Source: Nymphaea colorata (lineage: Eukaryota > Streptophyta > Magnoliopsida > Nymphaeales > Nymphaeaceae). Taken from it: a stretch of DNA of 64,000 nt. This document shows, in pieces, positions 57,880-64,000 of the stretch; position 1 is the stretch's first letter; each line of letters starts with the position of its first letter. The DNA lies in contig NC_045143.1 of NCBI RefSeq assembly GCF_008831285.2, positions 15,649,151 to 15,713,150 on the forward strand, given 5' to 3'. A program made the translations under genes and the position numbers. The notes under the pieces were generated by a model. That model was given only the letters and a program-made list of their open reading frames with translations, did not search any database and had not been told where the DNA came from.

Positions 57880-58275
57880 AATTTGCCCTTTCTTTTGACC
57901 AAAAACCTCCTTTTAGAGGGTGATTTTAGTCTTTTTTTAAACAAGACCGATTTGCCCCTCCTTTTAGAGGGTGATTTTAGTCTTTTTTTAAACAAGACCG
58001 ATTTGCCCCTTCTTTTTATCAAAAAACCTCCTTTTAGAGGGTGATTTTAGTCTTTTTTAAACAAGACCGATTTGCCCCTCTTTTTGACCAAAAAACCTCC
58101 TTTTAGAGGGTGATTTTAGTCTTTTTGGTAAACAAGACCAATTTACCCCTCCTTTTGACCAAAAAACATCCTTTTAGAGGGTAATTTTAGTCTTTTTGGG
58201 TGGACAAGACCGATTTGCCCTTCCTTTTGGCCAAAAAAATCTCTTTTTGGATGGTGATTTTAGTCTTTTTAAGTC
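57880..58275. repeat. U3 tandem repeats, ~55-72 bp x 6
   Basis: The unit cctccttttagagggtgatt plus ttagtctttttttaaacaag and accgatttgccc occurs six times just upstream of the TATA box, with starts at about 57906, 57961, 58027, 58096, 58168 and 58240. Upstream of 57880 a smaller repeat (agatccaaattaaatccaaa) occurs twice. Repeats at this place in a U3 commonly act as transcription enhancers; that role is inferred here. Confidence 0.85.
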
Positions 58276-58310
58276 AAAAAATTCAAATTTTGGGTTTTGG
58301 CTCCAAAATC

Positions 58311-58320
58311 CTCTATAAAT
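58311..58320 (+). promoter_or_regulatory. TATA box of the gypsy LTR promoter
   Basis: ctctataaat matches the plant TATA consensus and is followed about 35 bases on by a likely transcript start region. It is the strongest core-promoter match in the window. Confidence 0.7.
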
Positions 58321-58639
58321 ACCCCCCCATATCCTCCCTCTTGGGCAAGATTGGTCCTTGAGAGAAACTCTATTGTATTCTCACTTGAAGACTTAGAGTT
58401 TCTCTTGAGCTCTCTCTCTCTCCCTCTTCCTCTTTCCATTTCCTTCTCCAATTTAGAGCAAGCACTTTTGGAGCTTCATTCAAAAGAGGATCTTCAAGTG
58501 AAGGTGTTCATCTTCCTTAGATCATTTCTCATTAGAGGTATGTAATCTTCATCCCTCTCATTTCTCTCTTCTTTCTTTTCATTAATATTCTTATTATTAT
58601 GTTATTTCTTTTTTTTAAACATAGTCTTGTTGTTGTTTT

Positions 58640-59335
58640 CATTTTCTCTTCTCATCTTCATCTCCCCATGGCCAAAGGAGATAGCACTCAACCTCTTTTT
58701 AGAGACAAGAGGCTATGCTCAAATGCACCGGGAGCATGAGAAGATGAGATGATATTGTTGTTGTTCTTGTCTCTTGTTGTCGTTGTTCTTTTCCTTAATA
58801 AATATATTTTGTTGTTATTGTTATTTCATTCTTCAATATAGTCTTGTTCTTGTTATTTTCTTTTTTCTCTTCCTCCTCTTTCCATGACCAAAGGAGATAG
58901 CCCTCAATCTCTTTTTAGAGACAAGAGGCTATGCTCAAGTGCATTGGGAGCATGAAAAGATGAGAGGATCTTTCATTTCATGATTGAAGCATGCTTTCTC
59001 TTTTATTAAATATAACATTGTTTCTCTTTCTACATTTTCTCCTTATCTTCATCTCCCCACGGTTAAAGAAGGTAGCTCAAAATCTCTTTTTAGAGACAAG
59101 AGGCTATACTCAAAGTGCACCGGGAGCATGGAAAGATGAAATGATATTTCATTTTAATCATGTTCTTTCTTTTCATGAATACATTTTTTTTTGTTCTTTT
59201 GTTTCCTCTTATTTTTCTCTCTTCCTCATTTCTCCATGGCCAAAAGAAATAGCTCTCAATCTCTATTTTAGAGTCAAGAGGCTATACTCAAGTGCACCGG
59301 GAACATGAGAAGATGAGGTAGTATATCAATTCATA
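58640..59335. repeat. R/U5 tandem repeats, ~175-215 bp x 4
   Basis: Each unit contains (g)gccaaaggagatag, ctctttttagagacaagagg, ctatgctcaaatgcaccggg and agcatgagaagatgag, followed by a T-rich spacer. Starts are at about 58671, 58887, 59061 and 59238. Copies differ by many substitutions. The repeats lie downstream of the TATA box, so they would be transcribed. Confidence 0.85.
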
Positions 59336-60934
59336 GTTACATCATATCTTCCCTCCTACTTGAACTTTGCTTTTTCCATCATCATTTTTCTTTCTTTCCT
59401 TCCTTGAATGTTATCTATATATTATGCATGCATAGTTGTTTGGTTCTTTACTTACATGTGAATGCATGTCGGGAATGAGAGTGTGGTTTGGGGACTCTTT
59501 ATTTTCATATTAATTTTTGAGGTTGGGACTTGTCCAACCCGGAATAAACCCTCACGAAAATGTACATGTTAATATGCATTTCCATGTCATTTTGCGCTAG
59601 TTTCCTTCTTAATCATCACATTAGGAACCCTAACGAGTGCCTCGTTATGTTGCTTGTTTTCTTCCATACTCAATGGTAGAAGAAATATATCCCTTACAAC
59701 AAACTAAATAATAACATTCTATACTTATATGAATCATATTTTTCAAAACATTTTAAAAAAGAATCTTCTAACATGGCCTTAGGGACTTAGCTTAAACTCT
59801 TGCATGAGTCCAAGCTCCCCTCCGGCCCACATCAAACTTGAAGTTGGTAATTTTAAGTTGTTCTTTGATTTTTCTAATCTTGTGAAGGTATGGATGTATA
59901 CCCATGTTATATACATTTATGCCAACATGATGACCCCCATCTTTCTCTCTCTATGCTTTCACTTTCTATTTTATAAATTTTCATATGTGCATGAATACGT
60001 ATGTACATGTGCTCCATCTCCTCTCTTTCAAATATTTATTCCTCTTTTCAAGACCAATATCTTCTCTTATAACATTTCTCATACCCATATATGCGTATGA
60101 TATTTTTCTTTTCCTCTAAAATCTCTATTTCTCTTCGAATCAATACATCTTTTTCTCTTAAACTTTCATATATGTGTATATGTGATGGTATGTACACATG
60201 TATGCATGTCTTTCTTTATATCTTTCTTTCCTTTCATAAGAGTGTTTTATCTCTTGTATTCTTTTTAACATTCTCACCTCATGAACTTTCTATTTACCAA
60301 CTTCAATAAGACCACAAACCAAGTAATGACCCAATATTGGAATCATGCTTGATGGTCTACAATCTCTATCCCTTTTCAAAAACTTTTCCTTTGTGGTAGG
60401 AATGTTTTACATTTTTTTCAATCATATAGGGTAAATGCATCCATGCATTCTCACCCACTTTATTTCATTTATGATCACAAGCACCTCTCCAAAGGAACTT
60501 AAGCAAGAAGGGATGGAGCTCTAGCTAGGTGGTAACCGAATTAGAGCAAAATCTCAAACCTACTTAAAGTCTTAAGAGAACACTAAAGTGATTTCAAAAT
60601 GCTTTCACAAGTTTTTCAAATGATATTTACTAGTTTCACTTTTTCCTCAAAACATTTCACATTTTCAAACAATTTTTCAAAAACCCTTTCAAAAGTTTGA
60701 AACTCCAAACTTTCAATATTTTCTACACTGCATATAGAATCAAAAAGATGTTTAAGTTAAAACGAAATGCATCAATGATAAACATAGTCCTTGGGTTGAT
60801 TACCCCCGGTAAAGGCACCGGGAACGGTCGATCCTCGTACCGACGGGCGAGTCCCTTTCTTTCCTCTTTCAAAACAAAAACCTTATTTTTCTGGAGCACT
60901 CCAAAACCAATGAAAATTTTGGGATGCAAACAGA

Positions 60935-60951
60935 TGGCGATCGTGATGGGA
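60935..60951 (+). promoter_or_regulatory. Primer-binding site, tRNA-Arg-like
   Basis: tggcgatcgtgatggga resembles the tggcgactccgctgggga primer site used by Tat/Ogre elements (tRNA-Arg). It lies two bases after the CA end of the putative LTR, which supports both calls together. Confidence 0.5.
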
Positions 60952-61721
60952 CCCGTCATCGTTTGGCTATGATTATTGATGCATTTTCACTAATTTGAAC
61001 ATCTCATGTATTGCCAATGATAAAGCATGTCCCCTATTTTGGCCTCGACCCCATTGGCATTTCATTGCATTGTTTGATGATTGTGAATGTTTTCTTGCAC
61101 ATAGGACTAATTGAGAATGATCAATCATGTTCACACATATTTATGATCACATACCACCCTTCTCAATTTAGGAGTTGTTTGAAAGCCATGTTTGCTCTTC
61201 TATTTTAATCTTCAAACTTAGGCAACATTGCATTAGAGACAACTCAATTTATATGATTTATCATATTTCAAAATTCCTCATACCTATTTGTCCCGGTCAT
61301 CATGTTGCTGGGCATGGTCTTTGGCGGTAGCACAAGACTAAGCCTTACAACTAGACCACACCTTGGGCGGGAACGCCCCCTCGTTAGTACCATGAGTAGT
61401 AATTTATGGTATATCGACGAGTGATCAAGAAGAAGTTGATGAACTCTACCCTTAGTTGCCTAAGGAAGAATTTATGCTCGTACTAAGCCATTTGGCTAAG
61501 GTATATAAGCATAACTTGATATCGGATTATCGTGACACAAAATTATCTCAATTAGGTTCCTATACCCAATTTTCTAAAAAAAAAAAAAAATTATTTCATG
61601 ATAGATGTTGATGTGCGTGAAACCTTATGTGATGATTTGCAACCTCATTCCACACATCTACCTCATATTGTTTTTGTCAACCTAGTCAATGTTTTCCACT
61701 AATTCAATTTTTATCTTTTAG
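60952..61721 (+). other. Leader of the gypsy element
   Basis: A non-coding leader of about 770 bases between the primer site and the first ORF. It ends with a polypyrimidine stretch and tttttatcttttag, a possible splice acceptor just before the mobile-domain ORF. Confidence 0.45.
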
Positions 61722-62940
61722 AGTCATCATTCAACGTGGTGTCACATTCCCTTATGATCACATCCTCTTTGGGGAAGGTCCCAAACGGTTCACCTACATT
61801 TCTCTTGAGTCTCAACATTTGGCTCCCGAATGGTATCGGACTTGGCATCCCACCTTCTCTCGGATGTTTCCTTCTTACTTTGAAGAATGTAGGCTAGAGA
61901 CAGTGGCAGCTGGAGGAATGCAGTCAGTTAATGGAAATTTAGTACATGCAATCGCCGAGCGTTGGAACCCAAGGACCTCCTCTTTTTGGTTTCCATGGGG
62001 AGAAATGACAATATTACTAGATGAATTTGTCGAAATACTAGGCCTCCCTACCCCAACTTGTGACCCAAATGATCTATTGGAAAAACAATTCCTTATGAAC
62101 CCAACCAAGGTCAATGCAAATGACCTCATTGCTCACTTTACTGGACGGAAAACTTGGCCTTTAGTAGAAAACCATGAAAATCAAAGCATCAACATGAAAA
62201 ATTTGTATGAAGAATTTGGAACCTATGTTGAACCTTCTACCCTACCTCGAAAAGCCATAGGGAGAATTAAACATTGTATGATGCTCTGCACAGTAAGAGT
62301 GACCCTTTTTACCAATGGAAGTGACCTTTTAGATTTCCGTATTGCCCAACTTTTTCGAGTATGGGGGCATGGAGGGACCCGACACTTGTCAGTAGCAATG
62401 ACAGCCTTAGCCTTCCTTTACCGAGGACACACCCGTTTTACCATTGGAGATATCGACTTCATAGAAGGATGCACATATGCTTTACAATTGTGGTTCCTCA
62501 AGCATGCGGGACCCCAAGCCAGTCTATTCAGAAACACTGATGGATCATTGACAACCTTGAAGCAATACAGTCGTTTGATCGAGCAATTGAATGAATGAGA
62601 GATCATTTGGGATTATTGTGATCGTCGGCAGAGCCTACCCCGATACACTCACCATCATCATGGGCGTACGACACTCTTGGGCCCTTACTTCATAGTTGAT
62701 TATTGTGCTGATAGATGTATGAGACAGTTCTCTCAAAGGCAGAAGATGGTCTCTGTGCATGCACCAATTGGAGCTATTCCCGAATTTGACCTTAGTTCTC
62801 CTCAATGGACAGCATTGTTTGCAGTAGCTCGACAAGAATGGAAGACACAAATATCATACACTTGGTTCATAGGCCCAGTGGTGAAGAAGGAATATGTTGA
62901 GTGGTGGGATGCCAACCGACCACCATCCATCCTTCCCTAA
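61722..62940 (+). pseudogene. Plant-mobile-domain-like ORF upstream of gag
   Basis: The frame is open from about 61722 (VTFPYDHILFGEG, LAPEWYRTWHPTF) to a stop at 62596-62598, then continues in the same frame (GPYFIVDYCADRCMRQFSQR, VKKEYVEWWDANRPPS) to a stop at 62940. The core RWNPRTSSFWFPWGEMTILL followed by DEFVEILGLP is the typical start of the plant mobile domain, also found in host MAIN/MAIL1 proteins and in some plant transposons. No ATG clearly marks the start; with the preceding ttttag an upstream exon is possible. One TGA breaks it into about 290 and 114 residues. Its position before gag matches the extra ORF of Tat/Ogre elements. A function in the element's life cycle is unknown. 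Confidence 0.75.
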
Positions 62941-63112
62941 AAAGTTTTATGTTGTCAACTTTGTATTCCTTCTGTCGTTGTCATCTTTATTAGTATCTTT
63001 GGATGTAACTTTTAAAAACTTGTAATGCAACATGAACCTTCATTTTGTCATCATTTCCGTCCAATAACTCTATTTTTTTATGTCATAAGGTAAATACTTG
63101 AAAGCCAACAAG
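62941..63112 (+). other. Spacer between mobile-domain ORF and gag
   Basis: A short AT-rich gap with a possible splice donor (aag|gtaaat at about 63089). Nothing else is seen. Confidence 0.4.
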
Positions 63113-64000
63113 ATGGTTGAAACTAGATCGCAAGCTAAGCAGACTCCTCAAAACGAGGCTTCATCCTCTGAACTCCGTCCAGAAACACTTGGCCTCCCAG
63201 CAATCGAGCCAGAAGCTTACTATATGTTCCGTTTGTTCATAGAGCGATTCATGAAAGAGCAAGAAGAGCAAAAGGCCTTGATGGTTACTCCAGAGCCAGA
63301 CAATGAAAAGACAGCCACGCAAAAAAGAAAGAAGAAAAACAAGTCTTTTGTTGAAAATCAGGATGAAGACCATTTGGGTTCAGATTCGACAACTAGTAAG
63401 GAAGAAAAACCCGAACTGTTTTCTCTCAAAAAGAAAAAGACAACAAAGAAAAATAAAAAGAGAAAAGATGTTATGATAGAAAACAGCTCACCCAGTCCTA
63501 TCACCACTGAAAGTTCGGAAGAGAAGCCCAAAAGGAAGAGAAAACCTACCAAGAAAGTAAAAAAGACAAAGAAATACATCACTAGCAGCAGCTCAGACAG
63601 TGAGAGTTCTGAAGAAAAAGTAAAGGAGATCAAGGGCAAGAAGAAAAAGACCAAGCCAAAATTGGTCGAATCAAGTGATGATGAAAGTCCGACTAAGCGC
63701 AGATTCTACGAAATGGAGAAAAGAATGAACAATCTTGAGCTTAGGGGGAAGGGGAAACGTTCATACTCATGTGAGGACTACTACCTTGACATTGAAGGAG
63801 ACGAAGACGTGAAAGGCTTGCCCAGATAATTCATCAGATATGATGGAACCACTTGTCCACACGTTCATCTTTCAACCTTTTTTAATGATTGCTACAAAAT
63901 TCTGACAAATAACAGAGCTTTGTTCCGATATTTTCCAAGAAGTCTTGAAGGCATTGCCGCACAATGGTATAAAGAAAATATCAATCCAATCGAGCTGAAG
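63113..64000 (+). pseudogene. Ty3/gypsy gag (N-terminal part, runs off the window)
   Basis: It begins MVETRSQAKQTPQNEASSS, a start often seen in plant gypsy gag. A long Lys/Ser/Glu-rich region (about residues 65-200, with many KKKK and SSSDSES runs) follows, then EKRMNNLELRGKGKRSYSCE. After a TAA at 63827-63829 the frame continues with the retrotransposon gag domain: FIRYDGTTCPHVHLSTFFND, then RYFPRSLEGIAAQWYKENI, the region conserved in Ty3/gypsy capsids. It is cut by the window edge. The single stop separates the basic N-terminus from the capsid, so this copy is likely defective unless the stop is read through. Confidence 0.85.

Larger units (their letters stand above)
57682..60932 (+). repeat. 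Putative 3.25-kb 5' LTR of a Tat/Ogre-like gypsy element
   Basis: The left border tgtaatcacccc interrupts the copia coding frame and the right border ...gatgcaaaca lies two bases before a primer site, so the ends are TG...CA. A TATA box (ctctataaat, 58311-58320) lies about 630 bases in, as expected for a U3/R junction. There is no coding capacity. Two internal tandem arrays are described separately. LTRs of several kilobases are known in the Tat/Ogre group. The 3' partner would lie outside the window, so the assignment is inferred. Confidence 0.65.

Overview
The window looks like nuclear DNA of a flowering plant. It has spliceosomal introns with GT/AG borders, an acyltransferase gene with an intron at a position typical of plant BAHD genes, plant-type LTR retrotransposons with initiator-Met-tRNA primer sites, LINE and MITE relics, and long (AT)n and (GA)n microsatellites. 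I cannot name the species. Most of the window is transposon-derived, and only one host gene looks intact.

Region by region: 1-3352 is a 2.16 kb spacer between two inverted ~0.6 kb arms. 3.4-13 kb is intergenic DNA with microsatellites, two MITE-like segments embedded in (TA)n tracts (8983-9460 and 9645-9850), a decayed GRAS-like fragment (6294-6649) and a possible element with a 9-bp target duplication (11285-12235). A dead LINE lies at 13145-14870. A dead Ty1/copia element on the + strand spans about 16.5-19.4 kb; a 282-bp MITE flanked by TAA splits its RNase H domain. A further decayed retroelement fragment follows (19.4-20.75 kb), then a candidate non-coding LTR element on the minus strand (22002-26109).

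The core is a direct segmental duplication of about 7.1 kb: copy A (28547-40670) and copy B (48104-55287). Each carries a minus-strand, two-exon BAHD acyltransferase. Copy A encodes an uninterrupted 429-residue protein with HATAD and DFGWG motifs, but its intron has grown to 7.3 kb through insertion of a young 4.94 kb Ty1/copia element (31070-36005). Copy B lacks that element and has two in-frame nonsense codons. Copy B also has a 230-bp MITE that copy A lacks. Between the copies lie an ~82-bp tandem array interrupted by a 988-bp hAT-type element that carries a coiled-coil host-like exon (trihelix-factor-like), a TIR element, a Ty3/gypsy LTR with primer site, and same-strand fragments of at least two host genes (a plant transmembrane-protein family and an NDUFA12-like first exon).

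The right end holds the 3' half of a second minus-strand copia element (55675-57681). A Ty3/gypsy element interrupts it, with a putative 3.25 kb 5' LTR (57682-60932), a tRNA-Arg-like primer site, an ORF resembling the plant mobile domain, and then a lysine-rich gag that runs off the window. This arrangement, an extra host-like ORF upstream of gag behind a very long LTR, resembles the Tat/Ogre group and is the most unusual system present. I found no tRNA, rRNA or CRISPR.
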